This document shows positions 1 to 9,324 of a stretch of 64,000 bases of DNA, in pieces. Under the pieces are notes generated by a model. It was not told the DNA's origin. It saw only the letters and a program-made list of their open reading frames with translations, and made no database searches. Made by a program: the position numbers and the translations under genes. Each line of letters opens with the position of its first letter. Within the stretch, counting starts at the first letter, position 1. The DNA comes from Rhizobacter sp. AJA081-3 (GTDB lineage Bacteria; Pseudomonadota; Gammaproteobacteria; Burkholderiales; Burkholderiaceae_C): contig NZ_CP059067.1 of NCBI RefSeq assembly GCF_017795745.1, positions 3,782,001-3,846,000 on the forward strand, written 5' to 3'.

Positions 1-714
1 GTGTACCCGCACATCCGTGCCGAGGTCGACGAAGCCGAGCGCACGATCCGCCAGCCGAAAGGCGAAGAGCTGCTCAAGGCCGGCAGCGGCACCATCACCG
101 GCTTCATCCTTCGGTCGCGCGCGGTGTCGGGATGGCCCAACCTGCACGTGCGCGCCTATTCGCGCGACGTGGTGGCCGACGACGCGCTGACCACCGCGGC
201 CGAGTCGGACCCGAGCCGCATGAAGGTGCTGCGCATGGAGCGCCTCGCGCCGGCGGTGCTGCTGGTGCTGTTCGACGGCGTGCCCGCGGTGGTGCACATC
301 GAGGAGCCGCGCCAGGGCATCCAGTTCGGCGTGCGCATCGACCCCGCCGGCCCGCCCAACCAGCGCCGCGTGAAGGTGCGCGACTGCAACACCGGCGACC
401 CGGTGCCGCCCGAGAACGGCTTCACCTCGACGAACTCGGTGGACGTGCCTTTCCGACCCAACGCGCCGGGCGTGATCAACATGGCCGCGTTGCGCGCGCG
501 GCTGGCCACCAAGGCGCCGAACAGCGGCGGCACGCTCGAGCCCAACGAGTACGCGCTGCAGATGCTGCGCTTCCCCTTCCGGCAGGTGTTCGGCGACCCC
601 GAGAACCAGACCGAGAGCAAACGTTTCTATGCGCTCGACGAGTTCAAGGCCAAGGTCGCGCTGACCACCTGGAAGAGCACGGTCGCGACCAGCCTGGCGA
701 AGGTGAACCCATGA
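1..714 (+). CDS. uncharacterised protein, first gene of a coupled cluster (possibly 5'-truncated)
   Basis: Open frame from the first base (GTG at 1), 237 residues as seen. The true start may lie left of the window, so treat the N-terminus as unknown. No family is recognised. The protein is soluble-looking, with no signal peptide or membrane segment in the visible part, and has mixed alpha/beta composition with a proline-rich middle. Its TGA (712-714) overlaps the ATG of the next gene (711) as ATGA, which indicates translational coupling with the 1340-residue protein downstream. Function is unknown; by context it works with the two giant proteins that follow. Confidence 0.75.
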   Translation: MYPHIRAEVDEAERTIRQPKGEELLKAGSGTITGFILRSRAVSGWPNLHVRAYSRDVVADDALTTAAESDPSRMKVLRMERLAPAVLLVLFDGVPAVVHIEEPRQGIQFGVRIDPAGPPNQRRVKVRDCNTGDPVPPENGFTSTNSVDVPFRPNAPGVINMAALRARLATKAPNSGGTLEPNEYALQMLRFPFRQVFGDPENQTESKRFYALDEFKAKVALTTWKSTVATSLAKVNP

Positions 715-3700
715 GCACTCGGCGCAAGCCCGTTGCATCGAAAGCGGCGGCACCGCGCTCGGCCTTCGACCCCGACGCCATCCGCACGCTGGTGCGCGGC
801 AAGCGCTTCCTGGCCGCCGACCGCGCCGCGCTCGACCTCGGCGAGATCGCCACCTGGGACAAGTACCTGCTCCGCGAGAAACGGCTGCTGGTGCCGATCG
901 ACGTGCAGGCGCTCTACGTGCCCGCCGGCAGCGCCGAGCCGATGGTGCGCCTGCCGATGCTGGTGGCCGGCCCCAACGGCGAGACCGTTCTGAACGCCGA
1001 GGACGGCATGCCCGACCCGTTCGATGCCGGCGTGCCGCGCGAGGCCGGCGTGCACCTTCACTGGGCCATGCCCGACGCCTTGCTGCGCGGCAGCTTCAAG
1101 CAGGCCACGGACGGCGCAAGCAACCGCCTCGCCCTGCCGCCGCTGCCCGACCGCTGGGTGGTGCTGCGCCTGCTGCTTCCGCGCGGTGCCACGATGCCCG
1201 TCGTCACCGGGTGGGTGATCGAGGCCGATCGTGCGGTGGCCGTGCCGCTCGCGTCATGGAGCGAAGGCAGCAGCGCCTCGCAAAGCGCCACGCCGGCCGG
1301 CGCCGCGCTCGAACGCGAGCAGCTCACCGGCACCGTGGGCGGCGCGGTGAGCTGGTCGGGCGTGTACGACGCGGTACTCAACCGCTTCGCCTTCCACGAC
1401 CCGCTCGCCGACCTGGCCACGCTTGCGCCGCAGGGCGTGGACGAGGACTGCGCCGCCTACGTGGTGGCCGGCTGGTGGAGCGACCCGGCGCTCGACCCGC
1501 TGGACAAGGCGCGCAGCAAGGACAGCCTGCACGAGTTGCTCGACCGCCAACGCTGGCGGTTGCTCTACGAATGGGGCGATGCCGCGGGCTCACAGCAACA
1601 GGACGCCGCGCAGGCCGAACTGCGCCGCGCGCTCGGCCTGACCAGCACCGACCGCTGGTCCGGCAGCCGACCGGTGGCCACTGCCGCCCTGCGCGCCGCC
1701 GCCGCGGGCACGCCCTTCGTGCCGATCGACAAGACCTTCCTCGCCAAGCAGGAGCACGTGGCGGTGTCGGCTTTCGCCAGCGAGGCGATCGAGCGCTACG
1801 TCGCGCCGCCCTGGCAGCTGCGCTCGTCGCTGCTGCACGGCGCGATCTACGGCGTGCCGGTGAGCGGCTCGCCCACGCTGGACCGGCGGCCGGACGCGGG
1901 CGGTGTGAGCGTGGCGCTCGGCCTGCACGACGACGACCTGCTCGCCGCCTTCGCGGCTGCGCAGGCCACGCCCGACCAGCGGCGCGCCACCGAGCGCCTG
2001 CTCGCGGCCTTCACCGCGCAGAAGGTGAATCGCCTCGGCGCGGCAGACGGCGCCGTGGAGCTCGAGGAGCATGAGCACGCCGTGGCCTTCGCATCGCTGC
2101 CTGCGGGCATCGCCGGCACCGACCGCTTCGTGCAGCGGGTGCAGACCGGCGGTGTCGGCGGCTTGGGGCTTGGCCGCAAACGTGCAGTGGCGCAGGCCGC
2201 CAAGAGCGCCGTGGCCAGCAAGGCCCCGCGCGGTGCACCGGGCGCGCAGGCGCAGAGCGTGCAGGCCGACATGCTGTTCGCGACGAAGGGCAAGCCGACG
2301 CTGGTGAAGGCCAGCGCCGCCCTCATCAACGACCTGGCGCGCTCGCGTGTCGGCGAGGTACTCACCGCCACCGAGCCGCGTGTGGTGCAGCGGCCGGCGT
2401 CTCGCTTCACCTTCCCCTCCGAGCCGATGGTGGCGCTGCGCGGCGGCGGCCGCAGCCTGCGCCACGGCAACGACGGCCGCGGCTCGGCCGACGGCAAGCT
2501 CACCTGCCGCTGGCCGACTCATGTGGTGACCGAAGTCGCCGGCGTGATCGCGAAGGACCGCTTCATCACCTCGCTGGGGAACGGCGCCATCCCGACGGAG
2601 GCACTGACTCTGGCCCGCGAGGCGCTGCTGCACGACCCGTACCACGACGAATGGATCGCCGCCGCGCTGGCGCCACCGGGCAACGGCCGCACCACGCTGC
2701 TGAATCGCCTGAAGGCCGAGTCGGTGCTGCGTTTCGGCCACGACGGCACCTACGACGGCACCACGGTGGCCTTGAACCCGAACGTCGCCAAGACGCCGAA
2801 GGCGCGCCGCGCGCAGGCCGCGCGGCAGACGCTGCAGCCCGGCGTGCGCCAGCAGCAGACGCTGGTGTCCGACGAACTGCGCAAGTTCTCGCTCTACCAG
2901 GGCGCCGACCCCGACCTCGTCGGCGTCACCACCTGGGCGCAGCCCTGGGTGCCGATGTGGATCGAGTGGGAAGCCACGGTCGAGGGCCTGGACCCGCCGA
3001 CGCTGCAGGCCTGGACGCTCGGCGCACTCGACCTCGACACCACGAGCACGACGATCGAAGGCGGCACCGCCACGCTGCGCGGACGTGCGCAGGTCACTGC
3101 CGGTGCCGCGGCCACGCTGCACGACGCCATCACCGACTGGCTGGCCAAGGAGGACGCGCTCGACGCGGTGCACGCCGGCCTCGTCGACGAAGACACCGAA
3201 GATGCCTACCGCACGCTCGACGAGGCGGTGCGCAATCTCGACGTGATGACCGCCACGCTCGACGGCCTGCGCACGCAGCTGCTCGGCCTGCCGGTCAGCG
3301 ACGGCCTGCGCCGCCCCGGCGAACCCGGCAGCGTGAGCGAGCCCGCGCCGGTGGCGCCGCCGCATGCGCTGCTGGCCGGCTGCGTGACGTTGACACGCGC
3401 CCGCATGCTCGACGTTTTCGGCCGCACGCTCGACGTGCCGCTGGCCAACGTGACCACGCCGACGCGCGCTTCGCTGCCGGCGCGGCCCGGCGCACTGCAA
3501 TTGCGCCCACGGCTGCTGCGGCCCTCGCGCTGGCTGTTCCGCCTCGTCGACGCCGCCACGCCGGTGGGCGCCGAAGGCACGGAGGCACGCGTCGACCAGG
3601 TCGAGGCCGCGCTGCAGGTGAATCCGGTGGCCGGCTTCGTGATGCCCGACCACCTCGACGAGAGCCTCGAGGTGTTCGGCATCGACGGTGCGCCGATCGG

Positions 3701-4733
3701 CGAGCTGCTGCACGAACCCGTCAGCGGCGGCGTGATGTGGGAGATCGCCGCCGGCCGCGAAGGCCCGGCCGATGCCGGCCCGCACCACGGCCTGGTGCCG
3801 GCGCAGAAGGCGCTGGGCGACTTCGCCTCCGCGCTGGTGGCCGCCGACGCCGCCGCACGCCAGGGCGCACCGCTGGACGCATCGCGCGAGAGTGCGCTCT
3901 CCGCGCTGCTGCGCGCCATCGACACCACGCTGTGGACGGTGGACAGTTTCGCCTCGCTGGGCAGCGAGCACGTGGCCGGGCTGGTCGGCCGGCCGATCGC
4001 GGTGGTTCGCGCGCAGCTGCGGCTGGAGCTGCGAGCGCCCGTCGACGTGGACCTGAGCGACGCACAGCGCGCCGCCGAGTGGGCACAGGTCGAACAGGAA
4101 GCGGCGCGGCATGCGTTCCCGGTGCGCATCGGCGAGCTCACGCGCAGCGACGACGGCGTGCTCGGCTTCTTCGTCGACGACGACTATTCGCGCGTCCGCC
4201 TCGTCGACAAGGTGATCGCCGCCACCGCGGCGGACGGCGGCCGCAGCCGCGGCCAGCTCGGCGTGTTCGAGAAGAGCGCCGGCCTGCCACCGGCCAGCGC
4301 CATCACGCACCCCTACATCGCCGGCACCGACGATGCCGACACGCTGCTGCTGCACATCGGCCAGACGGTCACGCTGACGATCCTGATGCATCCCTCGGGC
4401 AAGGCCACGCTGACCTCCGGCGTGCTGCCGCGCAAGGCGCTGGCGCTGGCACGAGACTGGGTCGGCCCCGGGCTCGCAGCGATCGCGCCCTCGTTGCGCA
4501 CCGGGCCGGTGCTGGTGGAGACCGACCTCGACACCGAGGGCCAGGTGCGCCTGCCTAAGGTCTCGGTGTTCGGCAAGGACCAGAACTTCCTCTGGCGCGA
4601 CACGCCGGCCACCTGGCGCACCGACGCCATCCTCGCCGCCACGCAGACGGCCCTGCTGCCCGACAGCCCGGCCGAGTTGCGCGAGGGCTGGATCCGCGTC
4701 GCGCCCACCATGGTGGAAGGGGGCGACGCGTGA
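711..4733 (+). CDS. giant uncharacterised protein (1340 aa)
   Basis: The start at ATG 711 was chosen because it overlaps the previous stop as ATGA. The frame is open further upstream to 132, but that part is antiparallel noise over gene 1. The N-terminus (about residues 1-20) is basic and Ala-rich without a convincing signal peptide. Near residue 115 there is a His/Trp-rich segment reading GVHLHWAMPDALLRG, which looks like a conserved signature, and further Trp-rich strands occur around residues 745-770. There are no transmembrane helices. I do not recognise a catalytic domain. It ends in a GTGA overlap with the next gene, so the three proteins are probably made in fixed proportion. Function unknown; structural or cell-surface assembly roles are conceivable but unproved. 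Confidence 0.8.
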   Translation: MSTRRKPVASKAAAPRSAFDPDAIRTLVRGKRFLAADRAALDLGEIATWDKYLLREKRLLVPIDVQALYVPAGSAEPMVRLPMLVAGPNGETVLNAEDGMPDPFDAGVPREAGVHLHWAMPDALLRGSFKQATDGASNRLALPPLPDRWVVLRLLLPRGATMPVVTGWVIEADRAVAVPLASWSEGSSASQSATPAGAALEREQLTGTVGGAVSWSGVYDAVLNRFAFHDPLADLATLAPQGVDEDCAAYVVAGWWSDPALDPLDKARSKDSLHELLDRQRWRLLYEWGDAAGSQQQDAAQAELRRALGLTSTDRWSGSRPVATAALRAAAAGTPFVPIDKTFLAKQEHVAVSAFASEAIERYVAPPWQLRSSLLHGAIYGVPVSGSPTLDRRPDAGGVSVALGLHDDDLLAAFAAAQATPDQRRATERLLAAFTAQKVNRLGAADGAVELEEHEHAVAFASLPAGIAGTDRFVQRVQTGGVGGLGLGRKRAVAQAAKSAVASKAPRGAPGAQAQSVQADMLFATKGKPTLVKASAALINDLARSRVGEVLTATEPRVVQRPASRFTFPSEPMVALRGGGRSLRHGNDGRGSADGKLTCRWPTHVVTEVAGVIAKDRFITSLGNGAIPTEALTLAREALLHDPYHDEWIAAALAPPGNGRTTLLNRLKAESVLRFGHDGTYDGTTVALNPNVAKTPKARRAQAARQTLQPGVRQQQTLVSDELRKFSLYQGADPDLVGVTTWAQPWVPMWIEWEATVEGLDPPTLQAWTLGALDLDTTSTTIEGGTATLRGRAQVTAGAAATLHDAITDWLAKEDALDAVHAGLVDEDTEDAYRTLDEAVRNLDVMTATLDGLRTQLLGLPVSDGLRRPGEPGSVSEPAPVAPPHALLAGCVTLTRARMLDVFGRTLDVPLANVTTPTRASLPARPGALQLRPRLLRPSRWLFRLVDAATPVGAEGTEARVDQVEAALQVNPVAGFVMPDHLDESLEVFGIDGAPIGELLHEPVSGGVMWEIAAGREGPADAGPHHGLVPAQKALGDFASALVAADAAARQGAPLDASRESALSALLRAIDTTLWTVDSFASLGSEHVAGLVGRPIAVVRAQLRLELRAPVDVDLSDAQRAAEWAQVEQEAARHAFPVRIGELTRSDDGVLGFFVDDDYSRVRLVDKVIAATAADGGRSRGQLGVFEKSAGLPPASAITHPYIAGTDDADTLLLHIGQTVTLTILMHPSGKATLTSGVLPRKALALARDWVGPGLAAIAPSLRTGPVLVETDLDTEGQVRLPKVSVFGKDQNFLWRDTPATWRTDAILAATQTALLPDSPAELREGWIRVAPTMVEGGDA

Positions 4734-7700
4734 GCCGCTACCAATGGCCGGGCCAGCCCGGTGGCGACGAGACCGAGGACGCGCCGGGGAAGCGCGCACG
4801 CTTCAACACGCTCGGCCGGCTCGAACTGAACCCGCTGCAGGCGCCTCGCCCACGCCCCGCCGCGCCGGGCCTGCGCGCCCCCGCGAACGGACGCGAGCAC
4901 CTGTGGCAGCCGCTCGGGCCGCACACCGTGGTGGGCGGCCAGGCCGAGGGCGGCCCGCGCATCAGCGGGCGCATCAACGCGCTGGCCGTGCACCCGGACG
5001 GAGAGCGGCTCTATGCCGTATCGGGGCACGGCGGTGTCTGGTACTCGCGTGACGGCGGCGCCTCCTGGGCCTCGCTCGGCGGCCTGGCGTCCACCGACAC
5101 CAGCGGCATCAACCGCCCGGCGCAGCGGCACGCCTGCGGTGCGATCCAGGTGGCCTTCGGTGCCACCGAGGCCGACGATCTGGTGTTCGTCGGCACCGGC
5201 GACCCGGCCAACCAGCCGGACGCGGAGCCGGGTACCTCGCTCGGTGGCGTCGGCATCCTGGTCGGCCAGGGCCCCGCCGCGGCCGCCGGTCCCGACCCCT
5301 GGGTGCGCGAGGCGAAGAACCTGATCGGCAACGCCGCCTTCCGCATCGTGCGCGAGCCCGGCGGCAGCACCGTGGTGGCGGCCACGCGCACCGGGCTGTT
5401 CCAGCGCCCGGCGGTCCCCGGGGCCGATGTCGACTGGGTGCGCCCGGCCGGTACGCCGTTCGACACGCTCGCCGATGCCTGCACCGACGTGCTGTGGACC
5501 GCCGCCGACGGCGCGCGCCCGGCGCGCCTGTGGGTGTGGGTGCGCACCGGGCCCAGCGGCGGCCTGTGGGTGCGCGACGACGGCCAGGTGAACTTCACCA
5601 AGATCGCCACGGCGGGCACGCTCGGCCGGCGCGCATCGCTGGCCGCGTCGACACCGCCGGACCTGGTATGGGTGCTCAACGACCGGCCCAACGGCACCTT
5701 GCCGCTGCTCTACCGCGTGGCCGCTGCGGGCGGCGGCACACCGGTGGCGACGCTGGTCACCGGCGTGCCCGACATCCTGAAAACGCAAGGCTTCTACGAC
5801 ATCGCCATCGACGTGGACCCTGCGCACCCGGAACGTGTCGTGCTCGGCGGCAGCTTCATGGACGCCACCTTGCCCGACGGCACGGTGGTCAGCAGCAACG
5901 GCGCGATCGTCGTCGCCGACGTGGTCGCCAGCGGCGCCAGCTTCACCTATGGCAGCGCCGCCAGCCCGTTCACGATGATCGGCGTGGGCGTGCATGCCGA
6001 CGTGCACGACCTGCGCTACAGCAACGGCGGCGCGCGGCTGTGGGTGGGCTGCGACGGCGGTGTGTTCCGCTCCGACCGGCCGACCAGCATGGTGGGCTTC
6101 TACGCGCGCAACCACGGCATCACGGTGGCGGAGTCCAACTTCCTCGGCAACCACGCTGCCAGCGAAGGCCATGTGGCCGCCGGACTGCAGGACAACGCCG
6201 TCATCACGCGCCACTCCAACGGCGTATGGAAGCTCGTCGGCCTGGGCGATGGCGGCGGCATCGCCTTCGACCCGCTGCGCCCCGACCGCTTCATGCGCCA
6301 GCACTTCCAGGGCTTCTGGTCGTCGTCGGACGGTGTGCTCAGCGGCACCGAGCTGCTCGACCGCGCCGGCACCTTCGCGCAGAACGAGTTCGACGCCAGC
6401 GCGTTCTACTCGATGCCGGCAGGCATCGCGCACCGCCGCGGCAGCCCGGCGCCGGCCATCGCCAACGTCGGCCAAATCATCCTCGGCACCCACCGGCTCT
6501 GGTACACCGAGAACTTCGGCACCAGCTGGGTCACGCTGCCCACCGGCACCGACCCGCTGCCCGCCAATCTCGTGCAGGACAGCCTGGGCCAGGCGATCAC
6601 CGTGTGCCGCTGGCAGACGCCCGACGTGGCCTGGGTGCTGACACCGAAGTTGCTGACCCGCTATGCGCGCACGGCCGGCTCCGACAACGGCGGCGGCCCG
6701 GGAAGCTGGGCGATGCAGACGGTCGTCGCGGCGACGGTCAACAACAAGAACGACGGCAGCTTCGCCTTCGGCCCGATGCGCGATGCCGTGGCGTGGACCG
6801 AGGTGGCCGTCAACCTCGACGCGCCCGGCACGGCGCGCGGCACGCTCGGAGCGCTGTACCTGGGCACCAGCGGCAAGGCCAGCGACAGCGCGGTCGACAC
6901 GCTGTGGTGGTTCGACGGCACCGGTGTGTGGATGCCCACCGGCCTGCGCAACCATGCGCAGGGCGTGGGCGCACCGGTGACGGCGGTGGTGTGCGATGCG
7001 GCCTTCCCCGATGAGGTCTACGTCGGCACGACGGTCGGCGTGTGGAAGGGCACCCGCAGCTTCGCCGGCGGGCTCCCGTCGTGGAACTGGGAGAAGCGGC
7101 TGAACGGCCTGCCCGAGGCCGCGGTGGAAGACCTCGCCATCCTCAACGACGGCGGGCTGCGCCTGCTGCGCGCGGCCATCGCGGCACGCGGCGTGTGGGA
7201 GCTTCGCCTGGACAGCACCGAGGTGGGCGAACTCACGTACGTCCGGGCGCACCAGGACGACCTGCGCTACCGCACGCCCACCGTGCCGCCCGCCGTGCCG
7301 CTGCGCCGCGACGGCAGCACACCGCGCTCCTGGCACGGCAGCCCCGACGTGCGCCCGCGTGTCGCGCCCGTGCCGCTTGCCGCTCCCGCCGCACCGGCCT
7401 GGGTGCGTGGCGGCGCCAACGTCGACGCCGAGAAGCTGCGCCGCTTCCAGGCCGCGCTGCGCTCGCTGAAGAACGACCCGCGTGTGCGCGCCACCGGCCA
7501 GTGGGACAGCTACTTCAACGAGGTGCTGCGCGAGCACGGTGCGCCGCTGCTGCCTTCGCCGCCGGCCGCGGCCAACACGGTCAGCATCGGCACGGCGTAC
7601 TGGAACGCCGCGATGGCGCTGCCGCACGGCCGCGCCGAGCCCTGGGGAAGCGCCACGCCCACCGAGGCCGACCTGCACGACTTCACGCCGCCGCTGGAAG

Positions 7701-8209
7701 AAGGCGACGTCGGGCGCACCTCGTGCTCGCTGCCGCGGCGCGCGTGCAAGGTCGACATCGTGGTGCACCACCGCGGCCTCGACGCGCGCGACGGCGCCGA
7801 TGTGCGCGTCACCCTGCTCAAGTGGCTGGACCCGCGCACCCGGGGCGCCTCGAGCTTCAGCGACAGCGCGACCTGGTTCAGCGACCCGGTGCCCTGGACG
7901 GCCGCCGTCAACGAGGTGCTCAACGGGGCCACCGGCGCCAGCAGCCAGAGCTTCGCCGCCGGCTGGAGCTTCGTCGGAACGACCAACGCGACACGCCGCC
8001 TCACGCTCGCCGGTCAGACGCTCGACCCGCTGCACAGCGGCGTGGCCAGCTTCGACATCGACCTGTCCGGCCTGCGCCGCAACCGCGTGCTGCTGCTGGT
8101 GGCAGTGATCCGCGCCGGTGCCGACGTCGCGCTGCAGCCGGCCACGCTGCACGACCTCGCCCTTTCCAGCCCGAACGTCGCGGTGCGTTCAGTGCGGCTG
8201 TTCCCTTGA
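4730..8209 (+). CDS. giant BNR/sortilin-like beta-propeller protein (1159 aa)
   Basis: GTG start at 4730 overlapping the previous TGA. Residues about 60-850 carry propeller-like strands with Asp-box motifs (S/T-x-D-x-G-x-x-W). SRDGGASW lies near residue 108 and TENFGTSW is a second copy near residue 595. Blade-like phrases such as LVFVGTGD and LWVGCDGGVFRSD also occur. This is the architecture of BNR/VPS10-sortilin type propellers seen in glycosidases and in extracellular recognition proteins. A separate beta-rich C-terminal part (about 940-1159) follows a Pro/Ala-rich linker. No signal peptide is visible, so export would need another route. It is coupled to the 1340-aa gene; partner and ligand are unknown. 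Confidence 0.8.
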   Translation: MSRYQWPGQPGGDETEDAPGKRARFNTLGRLELNPLQAPRPRPAAPGLRAPANGREHLWQPLGPHTVVGGQAEGGPRISGRINALAVHPDGERLYAVSGHGGVWYSRDGGASWASLGGLASTDTSGINRPAQRHACGAIQVAFGATEADDLVFVGTGDPANQPDAEPGTSLGGVGILVGQGPAAAAGPDPWVREAKNLIGNAAFRIVREPGGSTVVAATRTGLFQRPAVPGADVDWVRPAGTPFDTLADACTDVLWTAADGARPARLWVWVRTGPSGGLWVRDDGQVNFTKIATAGTLGRRASLAASTPPDLVWVLNDRPNGTLPLLYRVAAAGGGTPVATLVTGVPDILKTQGFYDIAIDVDPAHPERVVLGGSFMDATLPDGTVVSSNGAIVVADVVASGASFTYGSAASPFTMIGVGVHADVHDLRYSNGGARLWVGCDGGVFRSDRPTSMVGFYARNHGITVAESNFLGNHAASEGHVAAGLQDNAVITRHSNGVWKLVGLGDGGGIAFDPLRPDRFMRQHFQGFWSSSDGVLSGTELLDRAGTFAQNEFDASAFYSMPAGIAHRRGSPAPAIANVGQIILGTHRLWYTENFGTSWVTLPTGTDPLPANLVQDSLGQAITVCRWQTPDVAWVLTPKLLTRYARTAGSDNGGGPGSWAMQTVVAATVNNKNDGSFAFGPMRDAVAWTEVAVNLDAPGTARGTLGALYLGTSGKASDSAVDTLWWFDGTGVWMPTGLRNHAQGVGAPVTAVVCDAAFPDEVYVGTTVGVWKGTRSFAGGLPSWNWEKRLNGLPEAAVEDLAILNDGGLRLLRAAIAARGVWELRLDSTEVGELTYVRAHQDDLRYRTPTVPPAVPLRRDGSTPRSWHGSPDVRPRVAPVPLAAPAAPAWVRGGANVDAEKLRRFQAALRSLKNDPRVRATGQWDSYFNEVLREHGAPLLPSPPAAANTVSIGTAYWNAAMALPHGRAEPWGSATPTEADLHDFTPPLEEGDVGRTSCSLPRRACKVDIVVHHRGLDARDGADVRVTLLKWLDPRTRGASSFSDSATWFSDPVPWTAAVNEVLNGATGASSQSFAAGWSFVGTTNATRRLTLAGQTLDPLHSGVASFDIDLSGLRRNRVLLLVAVIRAGADVALQPATLHDLALSSPNVAVRSVRLFP

Positions 8210-8238
8210 ACTGCGCTTCATTGCCCGGGAGCTCCACC

Positions 8239-9324
8239 ATGGTCCACACCTGCAAGATCTGCTCGCCCTTCGTACCCGGCCTGACGGGCGACGCCGGGCG
8301 CTCGTCCAGCGACGAGGCGGCGAGCCAAGAGCGTGTCGACAACCTGCGCATCACGCCGATGCGCAGCGGCCCCGGCCGCGCGCGTGCCGCAGTGGAACGG
8401 CTGAAGCTGTGGGAGAACGGCCGCACGCTGAAGGTGAAGTTCCTCGACGGGCAACCCGCCGTGCAGGCCAAGGTGCAGGCGGTCGCGAAGGAGTGGGAGT
8501 CGCTGGCCAACCTGACGCTGGAGTTCGTCACCACCGGCAGCGCGCAGATCCGCATCAGCTTCGCGGAGAAGGGCTTCTCCTGGTCGACCGTGGGCACCGA
8601 TGCGCTGACGGTCGCTTCCACCAAGCCGACCATGAACTACGGCTGGCTCGAGCCCGACACCTCGCTGCGCGAGTACCAGCGCGTGGTGCGCCACGAGTTC
8701 GGCCATGCGCTGGGCATGATCCACGAGCACCAGAACCCGGCGGCGCAGGGGCAGATCCCGTGGGACAAGCCGAAGGTGTACGCCTACTACGCGCAGCAGG
8801 GCTGGGACAAGGACGACGTGGACTTCAACATCTTCCAGCTCTACACGGAAGACAGCACCAACCACAGCGCCTTCGACCCGACCTCGATCATGGAGTACGC
8901 GGTGCCCGACTCGCTGACCCTGGGCTCCTACGCGATCGGCTGGAACACCGAGTTCTCGGCAACGGACATCGAGTTCATGAAGCGCCAGTATCCGAAGCGT
9001 GCACCGGCCCAGACGGAGCTGGTGATCGGCGGCGCACGCGTCGCGGCCGACCTGGCCACGGCCGGCGAGGTGGACAGCTACCACTTCGTCGTGGCCAGCG
9101 CCGCCACCCACATCATGAGCACCGAAGGCCCGACAGACACCGTGCTCACGCTGCACGGCCCGGGCGACCCGGGCGCCGTGCTGAGCTGGGACGACGACCG
9201 CGGCCGCGGCCTGAACGCGCGCATCGTGCGCAAGCTGCAGCCCGGTGAGTACTGGTTGACGGTGCGGCACAAGGCGCCGGCCGCCACCGGCAACTACATC
9301 ATCGGCATCAAGAAGCGCGCCTAA
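8239..9324 (+). CDS. astacin-like M12 zinc metalloprotease
   Basis: 361 residues from ATG 8239, preceded by GGGAG about 7 bases upstream. The zinc-binding signature HEFGHALGMIH spans about residues 152-162 (His152, His156, His162, catalytic Glu153), and a Met-turn SIMEY lies near Met218. This is the metzincin layout of astacin-type peptidases. Residues about 260-361 form a beta-rich tail (YHFVVAS...GEYWLTVRH) resembling a bacterial pre-peptidase C-terminal domain. The N-terminus has a CKIC pair and no clear signal peptide, which is unusual for a secreted protease. It lies 29 bp after the propeller gene in the same direction, so it probably belongs to that cluster. It overlaps the convergent DAHP synthase gene by 4 bp. 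Confidence 0.88.
   Translation: MVHTCKICSPFVPGLTGDAGRSSSDEAASQERVDNLRITPMRSGPGRARAAVERLKLWENGRTLKVKFLDGQPAVQAKVQAVAKEWESLANLTLEFVTTGSAQIRISFAEKGFSWSTVGTDALTVASTKPTMNYGWLEPDTSLREYQRVVRHEFGHALGMIHEHQNPAAQGQIPWDKPKVYAYYAQQGWDKDDVDFNIFQLYTEDSTNHSAFDPTSIMEYAVPDSLTLGSYAIGWNTEFSATDIEFMKRQYPKRAPAQTELVIGGARVAADLATAGEVDSYHFVVASAATHIMSTEGPTDTVLTLHGPGDPGAVLSWDDDRGRGLNARIVRKLQPGEYWLTVRHKAPAATGNYIIGIKKRA

Noticed and set aside
1590-4799. 1069-aa minus-strand open frame opposite the giant 1340-aa gene
   Set aside because: Arg/Gln/His-rich translation with no domain logic; a typical antisense shadow in very high GC DNA. The plus-strand gene has coupled start and stop signals.
4313-8152. 1279-aa minus-strand open frame opposite the propeller gene
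   Set aside because: Same type of shadow: low-complexity composition, no start context, and the opposing frame has Asp-box motifs.
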